From Pseudoduganella armeniaca (GTDB lineage Bacteria; Pseudomonadota; Gammaproteobacteria; Burkholderiales; Burkholderiaceae_D), in contig NZ_CP028324.1 of assembly GCF_003028855.1 (NCBI RefSeq), positions 5,456,001-5,520,000 of the forward strand: a stretch of 64,000 nt of DNA, in the 5' to 3' direction. Shown piece after piece: positions 1 to 10,411 of the stretch. Under the pieces are notes generated by a model. That model saw only the letters and a program-made list of their open reading frames with translations. It searched no databases and was not told the origin of the DNA. The stretch's first letter is position 1. Each line of letters begins with the position of its first letter. Both the position numbers and the translations under genes were made by a program.

Positions 1-1
1 G

Positions 2-358
2 GTGGGCGAACGCGGCATCACCCTGTCAGGCGGCCAGCGCCAGCGCGTGGCGATCGCCCGTGCGCTGCTGTCCGATAACGACCTGCTGCTGCTGGACGAC
101 GCGCTGTCGGCCGTGGACACCGGCACCGAGACGCGCATCCTCGAACACCTGGAGGAACTGCGGCGCGAGCGCCCGCAACGCAGCGTCATCATCGCCAGCC
201 ACCGCCTATCGGCCGTGGTCAACGCCGACCGCATCATCGTGCTGAAGGCCGGCCGCATCACGGAAGCCGGCACGCACGACGAACTGCTGGCGCTGGACGG
301 CTGGTATGCCAGCCAGTGGCGCTACCAACAACTGGAGGCCAGCCTCGATGCACTCTGA
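2..358 (+). CDS. mdlA: MdlA-like ABC exporter, C-terminal part (5' end outside window)
   Basis: This is the C-terminal end of the nucleotide-binding domain of an ABC exporter half-transporter; the permease domain and Walker A lie upstream of the window. The signature motif LSGGQRQR is followed by Walker B (LLLLDDALSAVD) and the switch histidine (IIASHR), all intact. The tail overlaps the start of the next half-transporter by 11 bp, the usual arrangement for the heterodimeric MdlA/MdlB (SmdA/SmdB) pair in the inner membrane. In Walker B the residue after the aspartate is D where a catalytic glutamate is usual (LLDDA), which is typical of the degenerate site of heterodimeric exporters. The substrate cannot be told from sequence. 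Confidence 0.85.
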   Translation: MGERGITLSGGQRQRVAIARALLSDNDLLLLDDALSAVDTGTETRILEHLEELRRERPQRSVIIASHRLSAVVNADRIIVLKAGRITEAGTHDELLALDGWYASQWRYQQLEASLDAL

Positions 359-2159
359 CCGCACCGCCGAAGAAAAACGCGACCAGAAGGCGCAGATGCG
401 GCGCGCCTTCGGCCTGCTGCGGCGCGCCGCGCTGCCGGATCGCCATCACCTGGGCTGGGCCGTGCTGTGGCTGGCCTGCGCCGCCGGGCTGGAGGTGATC
501 GGCCCGCTGCTGGGCAAGCGCCTGATCGACGAGCACCTTCTGCCGCGCGTGCTGGATTGGACCGCGATGGCGCTGCTGCTGGGCGGCGTCGTATTGACCG
601 GCTGGGCCGCCAGCTGGCTGCGCTACCTGCAGCTGACCCGCCTGTCAGGCCTGGCCATGCGCTCCGTGCAGCGCCTGCGCGAACAGGTCTACGGCCACGT
701 GCTGCGCCTGCCGATGGCGTTCTTCGACCGCGCCATCACGGGCCAGCTGGTGTCGCGCGTGACGAATGACACGGAGGCCGTCAAGGGCCTGTATATCCAG
801 GTGCTGTTCGTGATCCTGGACAGCACCATCGTCCTGGTCGGCACGATCGCCGCGATGGCGTGGCTGGACTGGCGCCTGATGCTGATCGTGGTGGCGCTGA
901 TGCCGTGCGTGCTGGGCATCGTGTGGCTATACCAGCGCCTGTCCGCGCCGGCGGTGACGCGCGCGCGCCAGCTGCGCAGCGACATCAACGCGCAGATGGC
1001 CGAATCGATCGGCGGCATGACGGTGCTGCAGGCGAACAATGCCGAGCAGCGCTTCGCCGATCGCTTCGCGCATACCAACGCCGAACATTACACGCAGCGC
1101 GTGGCCGAGATCCGCGCCAACGCCTGGCTGCTGCGGCCCGCGCTGGACATGCTGAACGTGGTGCTGCTGGCGGCCGTGATCTGGTTCTTCGGCCAGCGCG
1201 GCGGCAGCGCCGCGCTGAACGCCGCCGAAGTGGGCGTGCTGTACGCGTTCATCAACTACATCGCCCGCGTGATCGAGCCGCTGATCCAGATCACCATGCA
1301 GTTCAGCCAGCTGCAGCAATCCGTCGTCGCCAGCGCGCGCGTCGCCGGCCTGCTGGACGAAGCGGGCGCACCGGAGCATGGCAAGGGCGCCGGCCAGCGC
1401 AAGGCGGCCGCCAATGCCGCCGCCGACGGTCCCGCGATCGCGATCCGCCACCTGGACTTCGCCTATATCGACGACCAGCGCGTGCTGCACGACCTGTCGC
1501 TGGACATTCCGCAAGGCGCCTTCTTCGGCATCGTCGGCCACACCGGCAGCGGCAAGTCGACCTTGCTGTCGCTGCTGCTGCGCTACTACCCGGCGCGCCA
1601 CGGCAGCATCCTGATGAACGGCGTGGCTCTGGACGACATCGACATCGAACAGTTCCGCGCCGATGTCGGCCTGGTGCCGCAAGACCCGTTCCTGCTGGCC
1701 GCATCGGCCATCGAGAACATCGACATGGGTCGCGGCCTGCCGCGCGAACGCATCCAGGCGGCCGCGCGCGCGGCGCATGCGCACGACTTCATCACGGCGC
1801 TGGAGGACGGCTACGACACGCTGCTGGGCGAAGGCGGCTCGCGCCTGTCGTCCGGCCAGAAACAGCTGATCGCGATCGCCCGCGCGCTGGCCGGCGAACC
1901 GCGCATCCTGCTGCTGGACGAAGCCACGTCGCGCATCGACAGCCAGACCGAACAGATCGTGCAGCAGGCGCTGAACGAGCTGCGCGGCCGGGTGACGATC
2001 GTCGCCATCGCGCACCGCCTGTCGACGATCCGCGATGCCGACCGGATCGTGGTGCTGAACCACGGTCTCATCGAGGAAGCAGGCTCGCACGACACGCTGA
2101 TGCAGATCGAAGGCGGCCTGTACCAACGCTTATATTTGTTGCAACAATTAGCGGCCTGA
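348..2159 (+). CDS. mdlB: MdlB-like ABC exporter, permease plus ATPase
   Basis: Full half-transporter of 603 residues. An N-terminal six-helix exporter permease covers roughly residues 30-320. It is followed by an ATPase domain with Walker A (GHTGSGKST), a signature variant (LSSGQKQ) and Walker B with catalytic glutamate (ILLLDEATS). The start at 348 was chosen because it overlaps the upstream partner by 11 bp; a start at 306 would add 14 residues copied from the overlapping frame. With the upstream gene it should form a heterodimer in which this subunit carries the consensus catalytic site. Known MdlAB-type pairs are inner-membrane exporters of uncertain substrate. Confidence 0.88.
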   Translation: MHSDRTAEEKRDQKAQMRRAFGLLRRAALPDRHHLGWAVLWLACAAGLEVIGPLLGKRLIDEHLLPRVLDWTAMALLLGGVVLTGWAASWLRYLQLTRLSGLAMRSVQRLREQVYGHVLRLPMAFFDRAITGQLVSRVTNDTEAVKGLYIQVLFVILDSTIVLVGTIAAMAWLDWRLMLIVVALMPCVLGIVWLYQRLSAPAVTRARQLRSDINAQMAESIGGMTVLQANNAEQRFADRFAHTNAEHYTQRVAEIRANAWLLRPALDMLNVVLLAAVIWFFGQRGGSAALNAAEVGVLYAFINYIARVIEPLIQITMQFSQLQQSVVASARVAGLLDEAGAPEHGKGAGQRKAAANAAADGPAIAIRHLDFAYIDDQRVLHDLSLDIPQGAFFGIVGHTGSGKSTLLSLLLRYYPARHGSILMNGVALDDIDIEQFRADVGLVPQDPFLLAASAIENIDMGRGLPRERIQAAARAAHAHDFITALEDGYDTLLGEGGSRLSSGQKQLIAIARALAGEPRILLLDEATSRIDSQTEQIVQQALNELRGRVTIVAIAHRLSTIRDADRIVVLNHGLIEEAGSHDTLMQIEGGLYQRLYLLQQLAA

Positions 2160-2298
2160 CATCGCGAGAATTGCCGAGCGTACGCAACAATAACTGGCCG
2201 GCAATGCTTGTAATTCAAGTGTGTTGCGTAAAAGCTTAACCAAAGACACGAATGCGCCAAATTACCGTTGTGTGAATCGTTCTTTGGTGCAACAGGCA

Positions 2299-2304
2299 TA
2301 TAAT
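2299..2304 (+). promoter_or_regulatory. Candidate -10 box (TATAAT) before the TPR-GGDEF gene
   Basis: A perfect TATAAT lies 53 bp upstream of the TTG start of the GGDEF gene, in the only AT-rich stretch between it and mdlB. No convincing -35 box lies 16-18 bp upstream, so an activator may be needed or the promoter may be weak. Confidence 0.4.
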
Positions 2305-2357
2305 GCACCGACACGTGGCGCCCAGCTCCAGCGCCGTGCAGCTCAAGGACCGCAAAG

Positions 2358-4484
<2,127 letters not shown>

Positions 4485-4512
4485 ACTGGCGAGTCACCGC
4501 GGCGCCCCGGGC

Positions 4513-4631
4513 TTGGGGTCTGTCCCTGCGGGACTGACCCCGGTTTTACTCAGCGGCGCGTGCGTTGTCTGTACGAAGCGACCACGGTCCCCGATGAAAA
4601 CCGGGGTCAGTCCCGAAGGGACAGACCCCAA
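4513..4631. repeat. Long inverted repeat of the GGGACAG family, intergenic
   Basis: Two 35-bp arms (4513-4547 and 4597-4631) are inverted copies with one mismatch, separated by a 49-bp spacer. Each arm is itself an imperfect hairpin (GGGGTCTGTCCC / GGGACTGACCCC), so the element could fold as one long stem or two short ones. It lies between the convergent GGDEF gene and the lipoprotein gene and may act as a bidirectional terminator. Related copies lie near 14.8, 19.25, 25.9 and 52.1 kb. Confidence 0.8.
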
Positions 4632-4643
4632 ACCGGAGCCAGG

Positions 4644-4994
4644 CTACTTGCCCTTCGGCTTGGCCGGCTCCTCATCCTCCCGCGCCGCCTTGGCATTGGC
4701 CTGGATCTTCTCGCCAGCCCGCTCCAGCTTGCGGCCCACGGCGTCGGCCGCCTTGTCCAGATGCTCTTCGGCCTTGTCGGCGAATGCGTCCAGCTCGCGG
4801 CCCGTCTTCGCGGCCGCCACCTTAAGTTCCTGGTTGGCTTTCGCCAGCTCGGTCGCAGCCTTTTTGCTGGCCTGGTCCAGCTCGCGGCCGGCCCGCTCGG
4901 CCGGGCCTTCGACCCGCCGGTCCTCGTCCTTGTGACAACCCGCCAGCACCGTCAACAGCACGGCCACCGGCAGCAAGCGTGATGTAAGTTGCAT
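4644..4994 (-). CDS. Small coiled-coil lipoprotein
   Basis: A 116-residue protein with a lipoprotein signal peptide ending in the lipobox LAGC at about residues 16-19, followed by a charged, alanine-rich amphipathic helix region (about 30-100) and a Lys/Pro tail. The start at 4994 has a strong AGGAGG Shine-Dalgarno; a longer frame to 5012 does not. It is predicted to be membrane anchored by acylation. The helical part looks like a simple coiled coil and gives no family. It sits 71 bp downstream of the tubulin-associated array on the same strand, so it could be its last gene, but that link is only positional. Confidence 0.75.
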   Translation of the reverse strand: MQLTSRLLPVAVLLTVLAGCHKDEDRRVEGPAERAGRELDQASKKAATELAKANQELKVAAAKTGRELDAFADKAEEHLDKAADAVGRKLERAGEKIQANAKAAREDEEPAKPKGK

Positions 4995-5065
4995 GGTACC
5001 TCCTGCGCGCACGTTGCCATAAGTCTAGCAAACTTTGCGCGGCGGCCGCGCCGCGCTGGCGGGAC

Positions 5066-6226
5066 CTATTGGCAGGTCGCGTTGACCCAACGGTTGCCGG
5101 CGGCCAGGCAGCGCTGGTAATCGCGGTCCAGCGCGGCAGCCCGGGTACGCAGCGCTTCGCAGCCGGCGCCGCCCAGCGTGGCGCATTGCGCCGCCTTGCC
5201 CATCGCACCGCGATAGTTGGCCTGGGCGATGTCGCGCTCGGCCTCCATGCGCAGGCGCTGCGCCTCGCCCTTGTCGGGCGCGACGAAGGTCGCCGTGTTG
5301 ATGGCGCGCGCGGGCGGCGGCGCATCCGTCGCGGTCACGCCAGCGCCGCCCTCGAGCATGGTCGATTCGAGCAAGCGTGACAGCTCCTCGCGCAGCGCCT
5401 CGATGCGCGGCTGGGCTTCCGGCCGTTTCAGCTTGTCGGCGGCATCCAGCTTGTTCTGGACGCAGGCCCGCTCCTTGCGCTTCAGGCAGGCGTTGGCCTC
5501 GTCCAGCAGCTTCTCCACCCGGCGCGCATCGATGCGCTCGCGCCATTCGCGCGTGTCGTCGTCCTCACCCCATTTGCGGGTAAAGGTGTTCAGGCGGGTC
5601 GATGCCTTGTCCAGCGTGCCCGCGGCAAACGCCGCTTCCACGCCCTTGCGCGCTTCCGTCCAGGCCTTCGGCCGCTGCTGCTTGCGCTCGCACGCCGGCG
5701 CGGCGGCCGAGATGGCGGCCTGCAGCTTGCGCAACTGTTCGCCGCTGGCCTTGTCGCTGCGCAGCGCGGCCAGCTCGGTACGCGCGTCGGCGATCTTGCA
5801 CTGCTCGGCCAGCGCGGCAGCGTCGTTGACGCGCCGCTCCAGCTTGGCCGTCGGGTCGCCCGGCTTGACGAGGAACCAGACCGCCAGCAGGAACAACGCC
5901 ACCATCAGCCAGGTGCCCTTGCCGACCGGCTTGCGCAGCGGCGGCGCGGCCGGGTTGGGCGCGGCCGCTGCGGGCCGCGTTGGCTCGACCGGCGGCACGG
6001 CCGCCTGCACCGGCGGCGCAGCGACCGGCGGCGCGGCTGGCCGTGGCGGCGGGACGGGCTGCACTGGAGGCTGCACTGGAGGGTGCACTGCAGGCGGCGC
6101 GACTGGCGGCGCGACCGGCGGCGCCGGGCGCGCCGCCGCCGACTGCGCGGTGCCGCAATACGGGCAGAACCCGACCTGGCGGGGGAACGTCCTGCCGCAG
6201 CCCCCGTTCACACAACGATATTCCAC
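5066..6226 (-). CDS. Zinc-ribbon, proline-rich single-pass membrane protein in tubulin-like array
   Basis: A 386-residue protein starting at GTG, 12 bp downstream of the tubulin-like gene and probably co-transcribed with it. It has an N-terminal four-cysteine zinc ribbon (C5, C10, C21, C24; motif FCPYCG), a low-complexity Pro/Ala/Val segment (about 30-100), one membrane helix (about 104-120, WLMVALFLLAVWFLV), and a long helical C-terminal region with scattered cysteines. The ribbon would be cytoplasmic and the helical region periplasmic. The function is not known; the context implies work with the tubulin-like protein at the inner membrane. Confidence 0.75.
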   Translation of the reverse strand: MEYRCVNGGCGRTFPRQVGFCPYCGTAQSAAARPAPPVAPPVAPPAVHPPVQPPVQPVPPPRPAAPPVAAPPVQAAVPPVEPTRPAAAAPNPAAPPLRKPVGKGTWLMVALFLLAVWFLVKPGDPTAKLERRVNDAAALAEQCKIADARTELAALRSDKASGEQLRKLQAAISAAAPACERKQQRPKAWTEARKGVEAAFAAGTLDKASTRLNTFTRKWGEDDDTREWRERIDARRVEKLLDEANACLKRKERACVQNKLDAADKLKRPEAQPRIEALREELSRLLESTMLEGGAGVTATDAPPPARAINTATFVAPDKGEAQRLRMEAERDIAQANYRGAMGKAAQCATLGGAGCEALRTRAAALDRDYQRCLAAGNRWVNATCQ

Positions 6227-6238
6227 GCTCGTCTTTCC

Positions 6239-9200
6239 TTACTCGGGGTCCGGGATGTCGTCCGTCGGATCGGGAATCGCGGGCGCGAACAGCACGGCCA
6301 GTTGCGGCAGCTCGCGCGCCGGCTTCCACTGGTCCACGTGCGGCACCCAGCGCATGTCCCACACCTTGGTGGCGCCGTCGATCTCGCCGCGCGCCACGCG
6401 CTGGGCCAGCTCCTGCACCGTGTACGGTCCCTGCTGCATGCGGTTGACGAACACCTTGTACAGCGAGGTTTGCGCCGCCGGGGTCGCCGCAGTGACCGAG
6501 GCGGCGCCGGTAGCGACGGGCGCGGCGCCGGCCAGCAGGTGTGCCGCCGTGGCCTCGCTGGCCAGGAACTCCGGTCGCGGCACGCGCTTGTCGACGGCAT
6601 GCTGCACTTCCCACGGATAGGCATCGTGGGCGGAACCCGGCACCACGTCGCTCCATTGCGCCAACAGCTCGAGCGCCTTTTCTTCCAGCGCCGGCAAGCC
6701 GGCATCGGTGGCGGCGGCGCGCCGCAGCCACTCGTCGTGCAGGCGCTTGGCCGTGATGTTCGGCAGGGATGGCGACGGCAGCTCCGCACCCGTCTCGTCC
6801 ACCTCCAGCTTGGGCTGGTAGACGCGCTGCTGGTAGTGCCGCATCAGCGCGGCCAGCAGCAGCATCTGGTGCGGTCCCATGCGCGCCAGGCGCTGCTGCA
6901 CGGCCGTGACGATCTGCTCGCGATAGAACGCGGGCAGGCCGTTGGAGCGGATGGCGAACTCGTTGCCCACCTGGAGCCACTCGCCCGAGCCATGTTCCAC
7001 CTCGAACAGGTACTGGCCGCGCGGCTGGAACGTCGCCTCGCGGTCGGCCAGGTCGGCCTTGCGTTTCAACACGCCCGTCGCCACCGCCTGCAAGAACCAC
7101 TCGTAGTCGTCCGCCAGCCGGTTCAGTTCATCCATGTTCGGCGCGATCGGATGGCGGAAGCGGGTCGCATCGAAATGCAGGTGGGTCGGGATCTTCGGGT
7201 TCTCGATCTGGTACGAGGTGCGCCACGTCGGCAGGCCGCGCAGCACCGTCATCGGGAAGCCGGACAGCTCGATGTAGCACACCGCCCGCCCGGCGATGCC
7301 GGTGTTGACGATGTTGACCAGGTCGCCGTGGAAGAAACCGGTCGGCACCGCCGCGCGGATCTCCCCTTCCAGCCGGCGCCACGCGTTGGCGTCGCCCACG
7401 CCGATGAAGCACTTGAACTGGTCGGCGTTCGGCGTGAACTCGGCCGAGAAGCGCGCGTTCACCCACGGCATGGCGCTGCGCAACCACTCGTTGAAGATGC
7501 GCTGGCGCTCCTGTGCCGACAGCGCCAGCAGGCGCTCCAGCAGCGGGTCGGCCGGGGCCTCGCCGCTGGCCGCCACTTCATCCGCCGTCAGCTGCGTTTG
7601 CGCGCGGCGGAACAGTTTCAACAGCAGCGCGGCGCGCAGCTTCTCGTCACCCAGTTGCGGGAACAGGCGCGCGGAGCCGCCGAATTCGGCCAGCACTTCC
7701 TCGCTCCAGGCGCTGACGTCGCCCGTCAGTTGCACCGGTTCCGGCAGCACGTCCGCGGCCAGCTTCATATATGTGGCATGTTCGTGCTGGGCGTCGGCGC
7801 GCAATTGCGCGATGCGCTGGTCCACCGCCCCCAGCATCGCCTCGACGCAGCGGCGTCCCTCCTGGAACTCGCCGGCGATGCCGGACCAGACGGCGCGGCC
7901 GCGCTCGTCCACCGACTGCACGTCGCCCAGCCAGGAAGACAGCGCGCGCAGCACCTCGGTCGCCTGCCCGGCCGCGACGGCCAGCAGGTGGAAGCGCAGG
8001 TAGTCGGAAATGTCGCGCTTCAGGTGCACGACCACTTCGCGCGCCTGCGCGCCTGCGTTGATCCATTTGTTGGACGCCTGCGCCAGGTTGTTCAGCGACT
8101 CCTCCACCTGGCGCGTGCGCAGCGCATCGCGCAGCTCGCGGTAGCGCCGCGCGTTGTGTTCCATGTGCGGCAGGTCGCGCTGGGCGATGCGGGCCTTGAT
8201 CTGCTCCAACAGCGTCAAGACGAATTCCAGACCGCCCTGCTTGCGGTCGTCCAGCAGCGCGTACAGGCGCTCGCGCACGCGGCCCTTCATGCGCACCAGC
8301 AGCTCCTGGGTGTGGCGTTTCAGGCGGTCCTCGCTGGTCTCGGCGATGGCACCCGCTTCGCGGATGGCGTCGCGCTCCAGGTGCGGCAGCAGCTCGGCCA
8401 CCTTCTCGCGCCAGATCTTCAGGTCGTAGCCGCCAGTGATGCGGTCGATCTCCATCTGCACCTTCGACTCGACCCGTTCCAGCAGCGAGCGCTGGTCCTT
8501 GTCCATCAACAGGTGATCCGACAGCGCGTATTCCTGGAACGGCGTCACGTCCACCGTGCCCTTGCGGAAATCGGGGAACTCGTCGAACGGGCGCTCGGCC
8601 ATCAGCATCTGCTCGCGCATGAAGACGTCGCGTTCCTGGTCGCCGGCGCGGCGGCCCTGGGCCCCATCGCTGCTGGCGATGCCGAAGAAGGCCTTCACCA
8701 TCAGCGCCGCCAGCTCATAGGCGCGGATGTCCTCGCGCAGGCTTTGCTGGGTATCCAGCACGGCCTGGCCGAAGGCGGAATACACCTTCGAGTACGACAG
8801 GCGCATGTCGCCGAAGCGCTGCTCCGGCACGCGCGGGTTGAACGGCCCCAGCTTGTGCTGCTGCTGGTTGACAGCCACCGAGCGCTTGCGGTTGGCGAAA
8901 TCGGCCGAGGCGAAATCCTCGAACAGCGAATCGGCCACCATCTGGTAGACGTCGCGCACGTCCTGCGTGGCCTTGTTGGACAGGTTGGCCGTGTCGACGA
9001 AATACACGTCGTCGAACGGCGCGCCGCGCCCGGTCAGGCTGTCCGGATCGGCCCAGCGCACCTGCGCGTTCATGTCGCGCATCGCCGTTTCCATCTCCAT
9101 CAGGGTGGCATAGGCGTTGGCTTCGGTGCGCTCCTTGTTGGCCTTGGCATACCCGCCCGGCATGAACATGACGAGATCGACCTGGCTGTCCGCCACTTCC

Positions 9201-9874
9201 TGGCGGGCGATGGCCTTGGCGATCCAGCCCAGGTCGAGCGCCGTGCCGGCGCCGGTGCCGCCGGCGTTGGAAGCGATGACGACGATGCGGAACTTCGAGG
9301 TATCGACCTGCAGGCCCAGACGCTGGTAATTGTCCTTGCGCTCCTGGCCGGCGTTACTGGCCAGGAAGTTCAGCGCGCCCTTGATGCGGCCGCGCAGCTT
9401 CGGGTATTTGTCGAACAGGTACAGCCGCGCCACGGCGCGGATCTGGCCCGCGCCCTTGGACGGGTCGATGCCCAGCGAACGCAGCTTCTTCGGCCGCAGC
9501 GGCATCCAGTTCTCGATCAGGGGGAAGCGCGCCAGGCTGTCGTCCGACTCGTGGTACTGCTGCAGGTCGATCGGTTCGACCAGGCGTTCCTCGTCACCCA
9601 GCTTGACCAGTTCGTACCAGGGGTCGGTGCGCTGCGACTTGCCTTCGTCGATGACGGCGCCGCTGTCCAGGTCCACGTGCAGGAAGCGCGCTACGGGGAA
9701 CTCGCCGATCGACTCGACCCGCGCCGGATGATGGCGGTTCCACACCGCCGACAGGATGCGGCGACGGATGCGCATCATCACTTCCATGCCCGTGCCGCCC
9801 GCGCCGATGAACAGCGTGGGGCGCAGGTCGATCTTCAGTTCCGCCTTCTTCTCGATGCCGGGAATATCCGCCAT
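6239..9874 (-). CDS. Tubulin/FtsZ-like protein (Tubulin_2 type) with C-terminal GYF_2-like domain
   Basis: A 1211-residue protein. An N-terminal nucleotide-binding segment has GAGGTG at residues 24-29, and the tubulin signature GGTGAGT is at 205-211 (preceded by IVVIASNA). This matches the large FtsZ-like 'tubulin-like' family (PF13809 type), not cell-division FtsZ, which is about 400 residues. The middle 700 residues are mostly helical and unassigned. The last 75 residues (about 1136-1211, motifs QGPYTVQEL and KVWDMRW) resemble GYF_2/DUF4339 domains, which bind peptides. The start has AGGAG 7 bp upstream. It lies 9 bp from the three-helix membrane protein upstream and 12 bp from the zinc-ribbon gene downstream, so it is the core of an operon. 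Published comparative genomics (Makarova and Koonin, 2010) proposed membrane remodelling for such families; activity here is inferred. Confidence 0.85.
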   Translation of the reverse strand: MADIPGIEKKAELKIDLRPTLFIGAGGTGMEVMMRIRRRILSAVWNRHHPARVESIGEFPVARFLHVDLDSGAVIDEGKSQRTDPWYELVKLGDEERLVEPIDLQQYHESDDSLARFPLIENWMPLRPKKLRSLGIDPSKGAGQIRAVARLYLFDKYPKLRGRIKGALNFLASNAGQERKDNYQRLGLQVDTSKFRIVVIASNAGGTGAGTALDLGWIAKAIARQEVADSQVDLVMFMPGGYAKANKERTEANAYATLMEMETAMRDMNAQVRWADPDSLTGRGAPFDDVYFVDTANLSNKATQDVRDVYQMVADSLFEDFASADFANRKRSVAVNQQQHKLGPFNPRVPEQRFGDMRLSYSKVYSAFGQAVLDTQQSLREDIRAYELAALMVKAFFGIASSDGAQGRRAGDQERDVFMREQMLMAERPFDEFPDFRKGTVDVTPFQEYALSDHLLMDKDQRSLLERVESKVQMEIDRITGGYDLKIWREKVAELLPHLERDAIREAGAIAETSEDRLKRHTQELLVRMKGRVRERLYALLDDRKQGGLEFVLTLLEQIKARIAQRDLPHMEHNARRYRELRDALRTRQVEESLNNLAQASNKWINAGAQAREVVVHLKRDISDYLRFHLLAVAAGQATEVLRALSSWLGDVQSVDERGRAVWSGIAGEFQEGRRCVEAMLGAVDQRIAQLRADAQHEHATYMKLAADVLPEPVQLTGDVSAWSEEVLAEFGGSARLFPQLGDEKLRAALLLKLFRRAQTQLTADEVAASGEAPADPLLERLLALSAQERQRIFNEWLRSAMPWVNARFSAEFTPNADQFKCFIGVGDANAWRRLEGEIRAAVPTGFFHGDLVNIVNTGIAGRAVCYIELSGFPMTVLRGLPTWRTSYQIENPKIPTHLHFDATRFRHPIAPNMDELNRLADDYEWFLQAVATGVLKRKADLADREATFQPRGQYLFEVEHGSGEWLQVGNEFAIRSNGLPAFYREQIVTAVQQRLARMGPHQMLLLAALMRHYQQRVYQPKLEVDETGAELPSPSLPNITAKRLHDEWLRRAAATDAGLPALEEKALELLAQWSDVVPGSAHDAYPWEVQHAVDKRVPRPEFLASEATAAHLLAGAAPVATGAASVTAATPAAQTSLYKVFVNRMQQGPYTVQELAQRVARGEIDGATKVWDMRWVPHVDQWKPARELPQLAVLFAPAIPDPTDDIPDPE

Positions 9875-9883
9875 GCCGTTCTC

Positions 9884-10210
9884 CTAGCGCCGGCCGGTGA
9901 ACAGCGCACCGGCGATGGCGGCGATGCCGAACACCAGCAGGGTGCCCGTGATGGCTACGTTGAGGAACTTGGTCGAGTTGACGAAGCCCAGTACCACGGC
10001 CGCGCTGAGGAACGCCAGGCCGAAGAACAGCAGCCAGCCGGCCGTGTCGGCCGACGACGGCGCCACGCGGCGGCGCACCAGGTGATTGGCGAAGGCATTG
10101 CGGGCAAAGAAGAACACGATCAGCAGCACGACGAAGACAGCGCCGCCGATGGCGATGTCGCGCGTCGAGGTGTCGGTAGCCGGGGCGCCCGCCACGGGCG
10201 CCACTTCCAT
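9884..10210 (-). CDS. Small membrane protein, three predicted helices
   Basis: A 108-residue protein with hydrophobic segments at about residues 20-38 (IAIGGAVFVVLLIVFFF), 58-77 and 82-103, and a basic loop (LVRRRVAPSS) after the first. It ends GRR. It lies 9 bp before the tubulin-like gene and 50 bp after the 42-residue peptide gene, so it is in the same transcription unit. No family is recognised. An obvious role would be to anchor the tubulin-like filament or complex to the inner membrane, but nothing in the sequence proves this. Confidence 0.7.
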   Translation of the reverse strand: MEVAPVAGAPATDTSTRDIAIGGAVFVVLLIVFFFARNAFANHLVRRRVAPSSADTAGWLLFFGLAFLSAAVVLGFVNSTKFLNVAITGTLLVFGIAAIAGALFTGRR

Positions 10211-10260
10211 GCCGCTGGCCGCTTCGCCGGCCGGTGGCGTGGTAGCTGGCGGCGTGGTAC

Positions 10261-10389
10261 TTAGCGTGCCGTCGCCGCTCGGGCGGCCGGGGTGGCGGCC
10301 GAGGTTGCGTCCTTTTGGTCTTTCGCGCCTGGCACCTTGAAGCCCGGGTCGGTATCGGCTTGCGCCAGCAAGATTGCGTTGGTAGTCAT
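10261..10389 (-). CDS. 42-residue peptide in tubulin-like array
   Basis: A very short reading frame (starts MTTNAILLAQADTDPGF, ends in an Ala/Thr/Arg tail). It lies between the VWA-like gene and the small membrane protein. Its ATG has a good Shine-Dalgarno (TTGAGGA, 6 bp spacing), and the gaps on both sides are short (22 and 50 bp), as expected for an operon member. No signal peptide, helix or motif is clear. It could be a real small protein or a leader; conservation in related operons would decide. Confidence 0.45.
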   Translation of the reverse strand: MTTNAILLAQADTDPGFKVPGAKDQKDATSAATPAARAATAR

Positions 10390-10411
10390 CGAATCCTCAA
10401 TGTGTTTGTTC

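Noticed and set aside
6083..10264. A 1393-codon plus-strand frame opposite the tubulin-like gene
   Set aside because: Arg/His/Gln-rich antisense shadow with no recognisable domain; the minus-strand frame has clear tubulin signatures.
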